Shown here piece after piece: positions 1-9,292 of a stretch of DNA of 64,000 nucleotides (position 1 is its first letter; each line of letters starts with the position of its first letter). Source of the stretch: Zafaria cholistanensis (GTDB lineage Bacteria; Actinomycetota; Actinomycetes; Actinomycetales; Micrococcaceae); contig NZ_BKDJ01000004.1 in assembly GCF_008580665.1 (NCBI RefSeq), forward strand, positions 1 to 64,000, written 5' to 3'. The notes under the pieces are model-generated. The model had not been told where the DNA came from and did no database searches. It saw nothing but the letters and a program-made list of their open reading frames with translations. The translations under genes were made by a program, and so were the position numbers.

Positions 1-75
1 CGGGCCGGCGGAGGTGCCCCCGGCGGCGCCGGACAGGCCGGCGGAGGTGCCCCCGGCGGCGCCGGACAGGCTCAC
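1..75 (-). CDS. Start of a CinA-family protein (partial)
   Basis: A GTG at 75 overlaps the pgsA stop (GTGA), and the frame stays open for 25 codons to the window edge. What is visible is only a Gly/Ala/Ser/Thr-rich N-terminus made of two copies of the 11-residue unit LSGAAGGTSAG. No catalytic part is in the window. In actinobacteria the gene directly after pgsA is usually cinA (nicotinamide-nucleotide amidohydrolase / competence-damage family), so this identity is inferred from position. The repeat is not typical of CinA and would be a non-conserved N-terminal extension; the true start could lie further downstream, off the window. Confidence 0.5.
   Translation of the reverse strand, partial: MSLSGAAGGTSAGLSGAAGGTSAGP
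3..68. repeat. 33-bp tandem repeat, two copies
   Basis: Two identical 33-bp units (3-35 and 36-68) lie head to tail immediately after pgsA. Thirty-three is a multiple of three, so on the minus strand they encode an 11-residue repeat at the start of the next gene. The array may continue beyond the window edge. Confidence 0.85.
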
Positions 76-737
76 GCCCGGCCGCCCTTGCGGGCCGCGG
101 CGCGCAGGCGGGCGGCGGCGAGCACGTAGTCGACGCCGGTATAGATGGTGACCGCCACGGCACCCAGCATGACCACCAGGGCAATGGTGCCCACCCACGG
201 GACCGTCTGGGACCACGGGAGCAGGTAAAGGAAGATCGCGGCGGACTGGAGCACGGTCTTCAGCTTGCCCCCCGGGGAGGCCGCGATGACCCCGTACTTG
301 ATCACCGCGAAGCGCAGGGCGGTGACCCCCAGTTCCCGTACCAGGATCACCACCGTGACCCACCACCACAGCTCGCCCAGCCAGGAAAGCAGGACCAGCC
401 CGGCGCCCATCAGCAGCTTGTCGGCGATGGGGTCGGCGATTTTGCCGAAGTTGGTGACCAGCCCGCGGCTGCGGGCCAGGTCCCCATCCAGCTTGTCGGT
501 GTACACCGCGGCGGCGAACACCGCCACGGCAAGCCAGCGCCACAGCCCGTACTGCTGCTGGTCCGCGAGCAGGAACCAGGCGAAGAAGGGCACCATCACG
601 ATGCGCAGCGTGGTCAGGACGTTGGCGATGTTCAGCGTGGGAACGGGTTCGCCAGGAACCCGGCCGGCGGGGGTCGGTTCGGAGGGGCTTGGTTTGGAGG
701 AACTTGGTTCGGAGGGGCTGTCCAGCGGGTCGGTCAC
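72..737 (-). CDS. pgsA: CDP-diacylglycerol--glycerol-3-phosphate 3-phosphatidyltransferase
   Basis: A 221-residue integral membrane enzyme that makes phosphatidylglycerophosphate from CDP-diacylglycerol and glycerol-3-phosphate, the committed step to phosphatidylglycerol and cardiolipin. The CDP-alcohol phosphotransferase signature is intact around residues 83-105: DG, AR, then G and the two spaced aspartates of DPIAD. Several hydrophobic helices follow. The family normally begins near PTLNIANVLT; the first ~33 residues here are a Ser/Pro/Glu-rich extension. The GTG start lies 9 bases after the ftsK stop, behind a GAGG, so it is probably translated with ftsK; an internal start without the extension is possible. 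It overlaps the following cinA-like gene by GTGA. Confidence 0.93.
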   Translation of the reverse strand: MTDPLDSPSEPSSSKPSPSEPTPAGRVPGEPVPTLNIANVLTTLRIVMVPFFAWFLLADQQQYGLWRWLAVAVFAAAVYTDKLDGDLARSRGLVTNFGKIADPIADKLLMGAGLVLLSWLGELWWWVTVVILVRELGVTALRFAVIKYGVIAASPGGKLKTVLQSAAIFLYLLPWSQTVPWVGTIALVVMLGAVAVTIYTGVDYVLAAARLRAAARKGGRA

Positions 738-746
738 GTCCTCAGG

Positions 747-3692
747 CTACCGTCCGGTCAGGTTCCATGCGTCTTCGGAGCCGTCGTCGTCCCCGTCGGC
801 GCCGTCGAAGTAGTCGATGGCCTGGGTCCTGGACTCCAGGTCCTCGGCCACCAGGTCGACTCCGAAGTGGTTTGCGTTGGCGTTCTCCGCCAGGGCCGCC
901 TCCCGGGGAGCGGCCTCGGATGCCGACGCCGGCGCCTCCTCCCCGCGCATGGTCGCCAGGACCGCCGGGAGGTCGTCCGGCTTGACCAGCACGTCGCGGG
1001 CCTTGGACCCCTCGGAAGGGCCCACGACTCCACGGGATTCGAGCAGGTCCATCAGCCGGCCGGCCTTGGCGAAGCCGACGCGCAGCTTGCGCTGGAGCAT
1101 GGAGGTGGAGCCGAATTGCGTGGTGACCACCAGTTCGGTGGCCTGCAGCAGCAGCTCGAGGTCGTCTCCGATGTCGTCGTCGATCTGCTTCTTGGGCGCC
1201 TCCACCGCGAGGTCCTCGCGGTAGACAGCCTGCAGTTGGGCCTTGACGTGCTCGACGACCCGGTGGATCTCCGATTCGGTCACCCAGGCGCCCTGCACGC
1301 GCATCGGCTTGGAAACACCCATCGGCAGGAACAGGGCGTCGCCCTGGCCCAGCAGCTTCTCTGCGCCCGGCTGGTCGAGCACGACGCGGGAGTCGGTGAC
1401 GGAACTGGTCGCGAACGCCATGCGGGAGGGCACGTTGGCCTTGATCAGCCCGGTGACCACGTCCACGGACGGGCGCTGGGTCGCCAGCACCAGGTGGATT
1501 CCGGCGGCACGGGCGAGCTGGGTAATGCGCACGATCGAGTCTTCGACGTCGCGCGGGGCGACCATCATCAGGTCGGCGAGTTCGTCGACGATGACCAGCA
1601 GGTAGGGGTAGGGCTTCATGACCCGCTTGGAACCTTCGGGCGGAACCACCCTGCCGTTGCGGATTGCCTTGTTGAAGTCGTCGATGTGCTTGAAGCCGAA
1701 GTTCGCCAGGTCGTCGTAGCGGGTGTCCATCTCGCGGACCACCCACTGCAGCGCCTCGGCGGCCTTCTTCGGATTGGTGATGATTGGGGTGATCAGGTGC
1801 GGGACGCCTTCGTAGGCGGTCAGTTCCACGCGCTTGGGGTCCACCATGACCATGCGGACCTCATCCGGGGTGGCGCGCATGAGGATCGAGACGATCATCG
1901 AGTTCACGAACGAGGACTTGCCCGCGCCGGTGGCGCCGGCGACGAGCATGTGCGGCATCTTCGCCAGGTTCGCTACCACGAAGCCGCCCTCGACGTCCTT
2001 GCCCACGCCCATAACCATCGGGTGTTCGGTCTTGCGGGCGGCGTTGGAGCGCAGCACGTCGCCGAGGGCGACCACTTCCTTGTCCGCATTCGGGATCTCG
2101 ATGCCGATGGCGCTCTTGCCCGGAATGGGGCTGAGGATGCGCACGTCGGAGGAGGCCACCGCGTAGGAAATGTTCTTGCTCAACGCAGTGACGCGTTCGA
2201 CCTTCGTGCCCGGGGACAGTTCGATCTCATACCGGGTGACGGTCGGGCCGCGGCTGAACCCGGTGACCTGGGCGTCCACGTTGAACTGCTGGAGCGTGTC
2301 CGTCAGGGCCTCGACGACGGCGTCGTTGGCCTCGGAGCGCTCCTTTGCCGGGGGGCCCGCCGGGAGGAATTCGGAGGGCGGCAGGGTGTAGGTGACGTCC
2401 CCGGAGAGCTGCAGCTGCTCGGTGCGCTGCGGGATGGGGGGCAGCGGGGCCGGGCTTGGAGCCGGCTTGGCCGCCTCCTGTCCGGCTCCGCCCAGGCCTT
2501 CAGCCTCCAGCCCGGCGGCGGAGACCGTGTCCAGCGCCTCGGTGGCCGGTTCCGCGGCCTCGGCCAGCCCGACGCGCTCGCGCACCTGCTGGAGGGCCTT
2601 TTCGGACGCGGTGGGACGGCGCACTCCCGGCGGGACAGCCGGGGCGGACGCGGCGGCCGGTTCGGAGTAGTCGGGGTAGGTCTCCACCGACTCGTCGGGG
2701 GCATAGCCGTCGGGGCCATAGCCGTCGAGCGCATCGCGGATGACGGCGCGCTCGTAGGCCTCGGTGTCCGCGTATCCGTCCGCCGCCGCGTCGGCGGCGG
2801 TCTCCTCCGGACGGTCCTTGCCGAAGAGGCGGCCGCGCTTCTTCCGGGGCTTGGGCGCGGGGATTTCGTGTTCGTGGAGGTAGCTCTGGTCGTGGCCGCC
2901 CGCGCCGCCGCGGAGCGTTTCCTCCGGCACGGCGCCGGCGGGCTGGCCCATCAGTCGCTCGTAGCCTTCGCGCAGGCGCAGGGGGATGTGCCGGAACGGG
3001 GTAGCCGTCATGATCATCAGGCTCAACAGCACCAGCAGCACCATCAGCGCCAGGGTTCCCCAGCGGCTGACCAGCGCCGAAAGCGGGTTCGCCACCAGGA
3101 ATCCGGCGATGCCGCCCCCGGCCCACAGTTCGTCGAAAGGGTCCGCCAGCGTGGGCAGGCCGGCCACGACGTGGGCGATCCCGGACCCGGCCACGGTTCC
3201 CAGCGCCAGGCCGATCCCGATCCGGTTGTTGGCCCGGTAGTCCTCCGGGTAGCGGAAGAGCCGGAACGCCCCGACCCCCAGGACCGCCGGCAGCACCACG
3301 GCCATGAAGCCCACGGTGCCACCGAAGACGGCATGGATGAACGTGCCGAACCAGCCCTGGCCGCGCAGGCCCCACCATTCGACGCTGGCCACGGCCACGG
3401 CCACCAGGACCAGGAACAGGCCGGTGCCGTCACGGCGGAGGTCGGGGTCCGGGTGGACGTCGTTGCCAAGCTTGCGGAACGCCCCGGCCACCACGCGGGC
3501 CGTGCCCATCCAGGCGCTGCGCAGGGCGCGCAGGGGTGCGGGAAGGTCCGGGGGGAAGGCCTGCGCGGACTGCCGGGCAGGGGTGCCTCCGGAGCGCGCA
3601 GCGGTGCCGGTGGACTTGCTGCGCGATCCTGCGGAACCGGCCGCCTTGCCGTTTGCGGGCTTCGGCCGGCCGGTGGTGGTACGGGTCGCCAT
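747..3692 (-). CDS. ftsK: DNA translocase FtsK/SpoIIIE
   Basis: A 981-residue septal DNA pump that clears and segregates chromosome termini during division. The N-terminus is basic and Ala/Thr/Lys-rich, followed by four transmembrane segments (roughly residues 80-245), then an acidic/proline-rich linker. The RecA-like motor carries a Walker A motif (GATGAGKS) and a Walker B region ([12 protein letters not shown]). A C-terminal winged-helix gamma domain (near [20 protein letters not shown]) would read KOPS sequences. I chose ATG at 3692 because the family's basic start follows it and because a -10 box (TAGCGT) sits 7 bases upstream, implying a leaderless message. The frame is open for 189 further codons upstream but without FtsK-like sequence. 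pgsA and cinA follow in the same direction. Confidence 0.95.
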   Translation of the reverse strand: MATRTTTGRPKPANGKAAGSAGSRSKSTGTAARSGGTPARQSAQAFPPDLPAPLRALRSAWMGTARVVAGAFRKLGNDVHPDPDLRRDGTGLFLVLVAVAVASVEWWGLRGQGWFGTFIHAVFGGTVGFMAVVLPAVLGVGAFRLFRYPEDYRANNRIGIGLALGTVAGSGIAHVVAGLPTLADPFDELWAGGGIAGFLVANPLSALVSRWGTLALMVLLVLLSLMIMTATPFRHIPLRLREGYERLMGQPAGAVPEETLRGGAGGHDQSYLHEHEIPAPKPRKKRGRLFGKDRPEETAADAAADGYADTEAYERAVIRDALDGYGPDGYAPDESVETYPDYSEPAAASAPAVPPGVRRPTASEKALQQVRERVGLAEAAEPATEALDTVSAAGLEAEGLGGAGQEAAKPAPSPAPLPPIPQRTEQLQLSGDVTYTLPPSEFLPAGPPAKERSEANDAVVEALTDTLQQFNVDAQVTGFSRGPTVTRYEIELSPGTKVERVTALSKNISYAVASSDVRILSPIPGKSAIGIEIPNADKEVVALGDVLRSNAARKTEHPMVMGVGKDVEGGFVVANLAKMPHMLVAGATGAGKSSFVNSMIVSILMRATPDEVRMVMVDPKRVELTAYEGVPHLITPIITNPKKAAEALQWVVREMDTRYDDLANFGFKHIDDFNKAIRNGRVVPPEGSKRVMKPYPYLLVIVDELADLMMVAPRDVEDSIVRITQLARAAGIHLVLATQRPSVDVVTGLIKANVPSRMAFATSSVTDSRVVLDQPGAEKLLGQGDALFLPMGVSKPMRVQGAWVTESEIHRVVEHVKAQLQAVYREDLAVEAPKKQIDDDIGDDLELLLQATELVVTTQFGSTSMLQRKLRVGFAKAGRLMDLLESRGVVGPSEGSKARDVLVKPDDLPAVLATMRGEEAPASASEAAPREAALAENANANHFGVDLVAEDLESRTQAIDYFDGADGDDDGSEDAWNLTGR

Positions 3693-3699
3693 ACCCGCT

Positions 3700-3705
3700 A
3701 CGCTA
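3700..3705 (-). promoter_or_regulatory. -10 element of ftsK (leaderless)
   Basis: TAGCGT on the minus strand is separated from the ftsK ATG by the 7 bases AGCGGGT, with no Shine-Dalgarno sequence. Transcription would begin at or next to the A of the start codon. The rest of the 212-bp gap to rnj (3693-3904) holds GC-rich sequence with weak hairpins and no gene I can support. Confidence 0.6.
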
Positions 3706-3904
3706 CCGGAAAACCGGCCCGGACCCGGAGACCTCCGCCCGTGCCGGAAGGGCCGGCCGGCCCGAACCCGTGGCCGGGACTGCGGCGGAGGCGGCTGACG
3801 TGCCCGGGAACGGCGCCGCGGCCGCCGTCGTGCCGTAGCGCGGGCCCCGGCCCCGGCGGGAGCCGGGAAGGCCGGGACCTCCGGAAACCAGGCCTCCGAA
3901 AGAC

Positions 3905-5608
3905 TTAGGCCTCCAGGACCACCGGGACGATCATCGGGCGGCGGCGCAGCTTGCGGCTGACCCAGGAACCGATCACGCGGCGCACGATCTGCTGCAGCTG
4001 GTGCGTGGTGTGGTCCGGGTTGTTGCGCACGGCCTCCTCGAGGGCCGCGGCGATCCTCGGCTTGATGTCCTCGAAGACCTGCTGCTCCTCGGCCACGCCG
4101 CGGGCGTGGATGTCCGGGCCGGAGACGATTTGCCCGGTCTGCCGGTTGACCACGGAGATCACCGAGATGAAGCCCTCCTCGCCGAGGATGCGGCGGTCTT
4201 TGAGGTCGTCGTCCGTGATGTTCCCGACGCTGGAGCCGTCCACGTAGACGTAGCCGCACTCCACCTGGCCCACCAGGTCGGCCACGCCGTCCTTGAGGTC
4301 CACCACCGAACCGTCCTCGGTCAGCAGCACGTTCCGTGCGGGGATGCCCGTCTGGGTGGCCAGGCGCGCGTTCGCCAGCAGGTGCCGGGTCTCCCCGTGC
4401 ACCGGCATGACGTTCTTGGGCCTGATGATGTTGTAGCAGTAGAGCAGCTCCCCTGCGGCCGCATGCCCGGAGACGTGCACCTTCGCGTTGCCCTTGTGCA
4501 CCACCTCCGCGCCCAAGCGCGTCAGGCCGTTGATGACGCGGAACACCGCGTTCTCGTTGCCCGGGATGAGCGAGGACGCCAGGATCACGGTGTCCCCGGC
4601 TCCCACCTGGATGCGGTGGTCCCCGTTGGCCATGCGGGAAAGCGCGGCCATGGGTTCGCCCTGCGAACCGGTGGACATCAGGACCACCTTGCTGTCCGGC
4701 AGGTCGCCAACGTTTTTCAGGTCCACCAGGATGTCCGCGGGCACCCGCAGGTAGCCGAGCTTGGCGGCAATGGCCATGTTGCGCACCATGGAGCGCCCCA
4801 CGAACGCGACTTTGCGCCCGTGCAGGGCTGCCGCGTCAAGGACCTGCTGGACGCGGTGCACGTGGGAGGAGAAGGAGGCGACGATGATGCGCTTTTGCGC
4901 GCGCCCGAAGAGGTTCTCCAGGACGGGCCCGATCTCCTTTTCGGCCGTGGTGAAGCCGGGCACGTCGGCGTTGGTGGAGTCGGGCATGAAGAGGTCCACG
5001 CCCTCCTCGCCGAGCCGGGCGAAGGCCCTCAGGTCGGTGATGCGCCCGTCCAGCGGCAGCTGGTCCATCTTGAAGTCGCCGGTGTGCAGCACGGTGCCCG
5101 CAGCGGTGCGGATGAACACCGCCAGAGCATCCGGGATGGAGTGGTTCACGGCCACGAATTCGCACTCGAACGGGCCCAGCGACTCGACCTGGCCCTCGGC
5201 GACGGTAAGCATGAGGGGGCGGATGCGGTGCTCCTGCAGCTTCGCCTCGACCAGCGCCAGGGTCAGCCGGGACCCGATCAGCGGAATGTCCTGCTTCAGC
5301 CGCAGCAGGTACGGGACCGCGCCGATGTGGTCCTCGTGCCCGTGCGTGAGCACCACGCCGACCACGTCGTCAAGGCGGTCCCGGATGTAGCTGAAATCGG
5401 GCAGGATCAGGTCCACGCCCGGCTGGAACTCCTCCGGGAAGAGCACGCCGCAGTCCACGACCAGCAGCTTGCCGTCGATCTCGAAGACCGCCATGTTGCG
5501 GCCAACCTCTCCCAGCCCGCCCAACGGCACGATGCGCAGGGTTCCCGGCTTCAGCTGCGGGGGCAGGCTCCGGGGCGCGTCGGTGAGGCCCGGGGAGGTT
5601 TCTGTCAT
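3905..5608 (-). CDS. rnj: Ribonuclease J
   Basis: A 567-residue metallo-beta-lactamase/beta-CASP ribonuclease with 5'-3' exonuclease and endonuclease activity, central to mRNA decay and rRNA processing in actinobacteria. The zinc motif HGHEDH is at residues 89-94; further ligands follow in HTGDFKMD. The beta-CASP and C-terminal parts (GHAAAGE, MPVHGE) are intact and the length is normal. The ATG at 5608 is preceded by AAAGG. It lies 15 bases after dapA on the same strand, a pairing common in Arthrobacter-like genomes, so the two are probably co-transcribed. Confidence 0.95.
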   Translation of the reverse strand: MTETSPGLTDAPRSLPPQLKPGTLRIVPLGGLGEVGRNMAVFEIDGKLLVVDCGVLFPEEFQPGVDLILPDFSYIRDRLDDVVGVVLTHGHEDHIGAVPYLLRLKQDIPLIGSRLTLALVEAKLQEHRIRPLMLTVAEGQVESLGPFECEFVAVNHSIPDALAVFIRTAAGTVLHTGDFKMDQLPLDGRITDLRAFARLGEEGVDLFMPDSTNADVPGFTTAEKEIGPVLENLFGRAQKRIIVASFSSHVHRVQQVLDAAALHGRKVAFVGRSMVRNMAIAAKLGYLRVPADILVDLKNVGDLPDSKVVLMSTGSQGEPMAALSRMANGDHRIQVGAGDTVILASSLIPGNENAVFRVINGLTRLGAEVVHKGNAKVHVSGHAAAGELLYCYNIIRPKNVMPVHGETRHLLANARLATQTGIPARNVLLTEDGSVVDLKDGVADLVGQVECGYVYVDGSSVGNITDDDLKDRRILGEEGFISVISVVNRQTGQIVSGPDIHARGVAEEQQVFEDIKPRIAAALEEAVRNNPDHTTHQLQQIVRRVIGSWVSRKLRRRPMIVPVVLEA

Positions 5609-5623
5609 GGGGTGGCTACCTTT

Positions 5624-6541
5624 CTAGAGGTCCCATCCGGCCTCGCGCAGGTCGACGCGGATGGTTTCGAGTTCCGCTTCCGAAGGCGCCAGCAGCGGCA
5701 GCCGGACCACGGCGTTGGGCAGGACACCCTGCCAGTGAAGAACTGTCTTCGCCGAGACCGCACCCTGGATGTGGGTCATGACGGCGCGCTGGACCGGGTC
5801 CAGCTCGAAGTGCAGGCGGCGGGCGGTCGCGAAGTCGCCGGCCAGGGCCGCGTCGATCAGCCGGCGGTACTGGGCGGCCGCCACGTGGGCGGTCACGGAC
5901 ACGACGCCGATGGCGCCGATGCTCATGAACGGCAGGGTCAGCCCGTCGTCGCCGGAGTAGACGTCCAGGTCGGTGTTTGCCAGCACGCGGGTGGTTTCGA
6001 GGAAGTCGCCCTTGGCGTCCTTCAGCGCGACGATGCGCGGGTGCTCGGCCAGGCGGATCAGCGTATCGGTGGCGATCTCGATGCCGGCGCGGCCGGGGAT
6101 GTCGTAGACCATGACCGGCAGGTCGGTGGAATCGGCGATGGCCTCCACGTGCGCCTGGACGCCGGCCTGGCTGGGCTTGTTGTAGTACGGGGCGGTGACC
6201 AGCAGGCCGTCGACGCCGAGCTCGGCGGCACGCTGCGAGAGGCTGATCGAGTGGCGGGTGTCGTTAGTCGTCGAGCCGGCCAGCACCTTGGCGCGCCCGC
6301 CCACGGCTTCGACCACGGCCCGGAACATGCCAAGGTTTTCCTCGTCGGTCAGCGTGGAGGTCTCGCCGGTGGTGCCCGTGACCACCAGGCCGTCGCAGCC
6401 GTCGTCGACCAGCTTGGAGGCCAGGGCGGCGGCGCTGTCGTAGTCGACTTCGCCGTTCTCCCCGAAGGGGGTCACCATGGCGGTCAGCAGGGTCCCGAAG
6501 GTGTAGTCGGTCCGGGGCGCGCGAATGTCAGAAGCAGCCAT
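5624..6541 (-). CDS. dapA: 4-hydroxy-tetrahydrodipicolinate synthase
   Basis: A 305-residue class I aldolase that condenses pyruvate with aspartate semialdehyde, the first dedicated step to diaminopimelate and lysine. The Schiff-base lysine is K174 in VALKDAKGDF, the catalytic tyrosine Y146 in MVYDIPG, and the GTTGE loop is present near residues 56-60. The start at 6541 gives the usual length. It has no Shine-Dalgarno but a -10 box 7 bases upstream, so the message is probably leaderless. The promoter is divergent to the acyltransferase gene at 6635. dapB lies 1.9 kb away in a separate transcription unit. Confidence 0.95.
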   Translation of the reverse strand: MAASDIRAPRTDYTFGTLLTAMVTPFGENGEVDYDSAAALASKLVDDGCDGLVVTGTTGETSTLTDEENLGMFRAVVEAVGGRAKVLAGSTTNDTRHSISLSQRAAELGVDGLLVTAPYYNKPSQAGVQAHVEAIADSTDLPVMVYDIPGRAGIEIATDTLIRLAEHPRIVALKDAKGDFLETTRVLANTDLDVYSGDDGLTLPFMSIGAIGVVSVTAHVAAAQYRRLIDAALAGDFATARRLHFELDPVQRAVMTHIQGAVSAKTVLHWQGVLPNAVVRLPLLAPSEAELETIRVDLREAGWDL

Positions 6542-6548
6542 GGCCCCA

Positions 6549-6554
6549 ACGTTA
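6549..6554 (-). promoter_or_regulatory. -10 element of dapA (leaderless)
   Basis: TAACGT on the minus strand is followed by 7 bases (TGGGGCC) and then the dapA ATG, without a ribosome-binding site. It is part of a compact divergent promoter region of only 64 bp (6542-6605). Confidence 0.6.
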
Positions 6555-6593
6555 CACTTTCGCGGACGGCGCCCGCGCCACGGGGCGGCGTCG

Positions 6594-6599
6594 TAGGCT
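6594..6599 (+). promoter_or_regulatory. -10 element for the leader ORF and acyltransferase
   Basis: TAGGCT is followed by 6 bases (GGCAAC) and then the ATG at 6606. The geometry is the same as for the other leaderless genes of this window. Confidence 0.55.
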
Positions 6600-6605
6600 G
6601 GCAAC

Positions 6606-6638
6606 ATGACGAAGAGCACGTTGCCGGGGACCGCGTGA
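6606..6638 (+). CDS. Putative 10-residue leader peptide
   Basis: ATG at 6606 opens a 10-codon reading frame (MTKSTLPGTA) whose TGA stop (6636-6638) overlaps the GTG start (6635) of the next gene as GTGA. A TAGGCT box 6 bases before the ATG would make it the first, leaderless codon of the message. The downstream GTG has no obvious ribosome-binding site, so translation of this peptide may deliver ribosomes to it by termination-reinitiation. No regulatory codon run is apparent. It could also be a chance start in a leader. Confidence 0.4.
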   Translation: MTKSTLPGTA

Positions 6639-7879
6639 GCGGGCGCCGGACCAGCCCCGCGCCCGCGCCGGTCCGCGTGCGGGGACCGCGCCTGTCCGGG
6701 GTGGATGCCGCGCGCGGCATCGCCCTGCTGGGCATGATGGCCACCCACATCCTCCCCCTGTCCCAGGCGCTGCCGGGCGGGGGCGCCGGGCCGACGTGGA
6801 CCGCCCTGCTGTTCTCCGGCAGGGCCTCGGCGCTGTTCGCGGTGCTGGCCGGGGTCGGGCTGGCCCTGCTTACCGGCGGGGCGCGGCCGTACCCGCCCGA
6901 ACACCTCCGCCGCAGCCGGCGCGGGATCGCCGTGCGCGCCCTGCTGGTGGCGGCGATCGGCCTGGCCGCGGGCTCGCTGGACGCCGGCGTGGCCGTGATC
7001 CTGGTGCACTACGGGGTCCTGTTCCTGCTGGCGCTTCCGTTCCTGGGCCTGCCGGTGCGGCGGCTGGCGTGGTGGGCCGGCGGCTGGCTGCTGCTGTCCC
7101 CCGTGGCGCTGTTCCTGCTGCTGCCGCTGGCCCGGGCGTGGGTGGATCCTTCCGACGTCGGCGGCTCCCCCGCCTTCACCGACCTGGCCAATCCGGCGAC
7201 AGTCCTGGCGGACCTCTTCGTGACCGGCTACTACCCGGTGGTTGCCTGGCTGGGTTTCCTGCTGGTGGGCCTGGCCGTGGGCCGCAGCAACCTGTCGCGG
7301 CCGCCGGTGGCACTAGCCCTGCTGGCCGGCGGGACCGCGGTGGCCGCGGCGGCCCGCTGGGCCTCCGCCGAACTGGTGGCCCTCCCGGGCGCAGACGCCG
7401 CGCTGCGCGCCGCCACCGGGCTGCGGGCAGGCCCCCTGGAGGCCGCGCTGGCCACCGGCCGGGGGCTCGACGGGGCACAAGGGAGCTGGTGGTGGTTTGC
7501 CCTGGCTTCCCCGCACACCGGTTCCCCGCTGGACCTGATCCATACCGCGGGCACGGCGCTGGCGGTGTTAGGCGGCTGCCTGCTGGTCGCGGCCGCGCTG
7601 GAGGCGACCCTGGGCCAACTCGGCGAAGCGCTGCTGTGGCCGCTGGCCGGGGCAGGGGCGGCCACCCTGACGCTCTACGTCGGACACCTGGTGGCCCTGG
7701 ACCTGCTCAGCGGATTGACCGCGGAACTGCCGCGGCTGGCCGTGTACCTGGGGTTCGTGGTGGCCGCCCTGCTGGCCGGGATCGTGCTCAAGTGGTCGGG
7801 GGTGCGCGGCCCCCTGGAGGCCGCGGTGCATGCGGCCTCCAGGGCTGCGGCCGGCGGGAGCATCAGGGAACGGACGTGA
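6635..7879 (+). CDS. Membrane acyltransferase, HGSNAT/DUF418-like
   Basis: A 414-residue polytopic membrane protein of about ten hydrophobic helices. The N-terminal signature RLSGVDAARGIALLGMMATH is typical of the heparan-alpha-glucosaminide N-acetyltransferase-like (DUF1624) and DUF418 families, in which the conserved histidine after GMM is thought to take part in acyl transfer across the membrane. The substrate cannot be told from sequence. The GTG start overlaps the stop of the 10-codon leader. The gene is monocistronic and convergent with the gene ending at 7937; a hairpin separates them. Confidence 0.8.
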   Translation: MSGRRTSPAPAPVRVRGPRLSGVDAARGIALLGMMATHILPLSQALPGGGAGPTWTALLFSGRASALFAVLAGVGLALLTGGARPYPPEHLRRSRRGIAVRALLVAAIGLAAGSLDAGVAVILVHYGVLFLLALPFLGLPVRRLAWWAGGWLLLSPVALFLLLPLARAWVDPSDVGGSPAFTDLANPATVLADLFVTGYYPVVAWLGFLLVGLAVGRSNLSRPPVALALLAGGTAVAAAARWASAELVALPGADAALRAATGLRAGPLEAALATGRGLDGAQGSWWWFALASPHTGSPLDLIHTAGTALAVLGGCLLVAAALEATLGQLGEALLWPLAGAGAATLTLYVGHLVALDLLSGLTAELPRLAVYLGFVVAALLAGIVLKWSGVRGPLEAAVHAASRAAAGGSIRERT

Positions 7880-7900
7880 CGTCCCTGCCGGAAGGAGCGT

Positions 7901-7928
7901 CCGCGGGTTCCCTGCCGGGAACCCGCGG
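7901..7928. terminator. Bidirectional hairpin between convergent genes
   Basis: A perfect 12-bp stem (CCGCGGGTTCCC / GGGAACCCGCGG) with a 4-base loop lies between the convergent acyltransferase and the 151-residue gene. There is no U-tract, so function as a terminator is likely but not certain. Confidence 0.65.
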
Positions 7929-7936
7929 GGGTGCGC

Positions 7937-8392
7937 TCAGGCCTTGGCGTCCGCCGAGGCGAGGAAGAGGCCGATCGCCCGCTTCATGCTCTTGCGGGCG
8001 CGCGGACGGTCGCCGGCGGCGTCGTAGGCCAGGGCGAGCCGGTGCAGGGAACGCCAGCTGTCCGGGTTCGCCTCGGCCTCCTGGCGGTACTGCACGAAGT
8101 CCTCGTCCGCGGCGGCCTTGATGATGCGTCCGGACGGGGTGCGCGGCAGGGTGTCTTCCGGCAGCAGCCCCTCGGCCTCGAGGATGCGTGCCATCCTCTG
8201 CGAGCGCGCCCCGAAGAGCACTTCCCGGACCAGGATCCAGGCGCCCACCAGCGGCAACAGCAGCGCCGCCGCGCCGATGGCCTTGGCCATGGGCTCCGCG
8301 GCGGTGAGGAAGCGCATGGCTGAGCCGAAGGATGCCACCAGGTAGAAAGCGAACAGGGCCAGGATCCCCGCGACCCACAACTTGGTCTTCAC
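7937..8392 (-). CDS. Small membrane protein with C-terminal helical repeat
   Basis: A 151-residue protein with two transmembrane segments (about residues 4-24 and 36-58). A hydrophilic C-terminus follows that looks like one degenerate tetratricopeptide unit (WRSLHRLALAYDAAGDRPRA, residues ~111-130). The GTG start lies 4 bases after the dapB stop, so it is translated with dapB. I do not recognise a function; it is a conserved-looking companion of dapB. Confidence 0.8.
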   Translation of the reverse strand: MKTKLWVAGILALFAFYLVASFGSAMRFLTAAEPMAKAIGAAALLLPLVGAWILVREVLFGARSQRMARILEAEGLLPEDTLPRTPSGRIIKAAADEDFVQYRQEAEANPDSWRSLHRLALAYDAAGDRPRARKSMKRAIGLFLASADAKA

Positions 8393-8396
8393 GTGG

Positions 8397-9155
8397 CTAG
8401 CGCCCCAGTTCCAGGTAGCCGTCCAGCCCGTAGGTCAGGCCGGGGCGGGAGGCGACGGTGCGCAGGCCCAGCAGCACGCCGGGCATGAAGGAGGCGCGGT
8501 CGTAGGAGTCGTGGCGCAGGGTCAGCTGTTCGCCGGCCCCGCCCAGGAGCACCTCCTGGTGGGCGACGAGGCCGCGCAGGCGCACCGAGTGCACGCGCAC
8601 CCCGTCCACGTCCGCGCCGCGGGCGCCCTCGAGGCAGGTCTCGGTCGCGTCCGGGCTGGCGGGCACGCCGGCCTCGGCACGCGCCGCGGCGATCAGCTCG
8701 GCGGTGCGCACCGCGGTGCCGGAGGGGGCGTCCACCTTGTTGGGGTGGTGCAGTTCGACGATTTCGACGGACTCGAAGTACCTGGCCGCGGTGGCGGCGA
8801 ACGCGCTGGCCAGCACTGACCCGAGCGCGAAGTTCGGGGCGATCAGCACGCCGGTGCCCGGGTGGCGCTCCAGCAGCGCGGCCAGGTCCGCCCGCCGGGC
8901 ATCCGTCCAGCCGGTGGTGCCGACGACGGCGTGCAGGCCGTGCTCGACGGCGAAGCGGACGTTGGCCTCGGTGCTGTCCGGGACGGTGAGGTCGACGACG
9001 TGCGTGGCGCCGGCCTCCAGGATCTTCTCCAGCGGGTCGTGGCGGCCCAGGGAGGCGACGAGTTCCATGTCTGCGGCCGTGGAGACGGCCTTGACGGCCT
9101 CCGCGCCCATGCGTCCGGACGCGCCGAGGACGGCGACGGCAAGTGGTGGGGTCAT
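8397..9155 (-). CDS. dapB: 4-hydroxy-tetrahydrodipicolinate reductase
   Basis: A 252-residue enzyme that reduces the DapA product with NAD(P)H in the lysine/diaminopimelate pathway. The dinucleotide-binding glycine motif GASGRMG is at residues 11-17. The substrate/catalytic motif is seen as ELHHPNKVDAPSGTA in the middle of the protein, and length is normal. ATG at 9155 is chosen because the Rossmann strand follows directly and a TAGGCT box lies 7 bases upstream (leaderless). The 151-residue membrane gene follows 4 bases downstream. Confidence 0.95.
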   Translation of the reverse strand: MTPPLAVAVLGASGRMGAEAVKAVSTAADMELVASLGRHDPLEKILEAGATHVVDLTVPDSTEANVRFAVEHGLHAVVGTTGWTDARRADLAALLERHPGTGVLIAPNFALGSVLASAFAATAARYFESVEIVELHHPNKVDAPSGTAVRTAELIAAARAEAGVPASPDATETCLEGARGADVDGVRVHSVRLRGLVAHQEVLLGGAGEQLTLRHDSYDRASFMPGVLLGLRTVASRPGLTYGLDGYLELGR

Positions 9156-9162
9156 GGGCACA

Positions 9163-9168
9163 AGCCTA
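9163..9168 (-). promoter_or_regulatory. -10 element of dapB (leaderless)
   Basis: TAGGCT on the minus strand, 7 bases before the dapB ATG. Its first three bases are also the TAG stop codon of the transglycosylase remnant just upstream. Confidence 0.6.
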
Positions 9169-9290
9169 GCGCCGCCGGGAGCCGCCCGCGGCATACTCTT
9201 CGGCCAGCGCCTGCACCGGGCGGACATACTCGTTCGAGTGGTTGTATGCGTAGACGGCGGCGGACCAGCGCGCGCCGGCAGGCGGTGCGG
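9166..9290 (-). pseudogene. 3' remnant of a lytic murein transglycosylase gene
   Basis: About 40 codons ending at the TAG at 9166 encode RWSAAVYAYNHSNEYV followed by an alanine-rich tail. This is the characteristic C-terminal end of MltB-like lytic transglycosylases (AVYxYNHSxxYV). The upstream part of that reading frame is a low-complexity, proline/arginine-rich stretch without the catalytic glutamate or any transglycosylase sequence. The unrelated gene ending at 9293 occupies the place where the body of the enzyme should be. I read this as a gene end left behind after a deletion or replacement. Confidence 0.6.
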
Positions 9291-9292
9291 GG

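Noticed and set aside
867-3908. A 1013-codon open frame on the plus strand opposite ftsK
   Set aside because: It is the complement of a high-GC coding gene; the translated sequence is His/Gly/Arg-rich without domains, while ftsK on the other strand has all its motifs.
4001-6634. The open frame extending upstream of the acyltransferase across rnj and dapA
   Set aside because: Antisense to two well-defined genes; the family signature begins only after 6635, where the GTG start lies.
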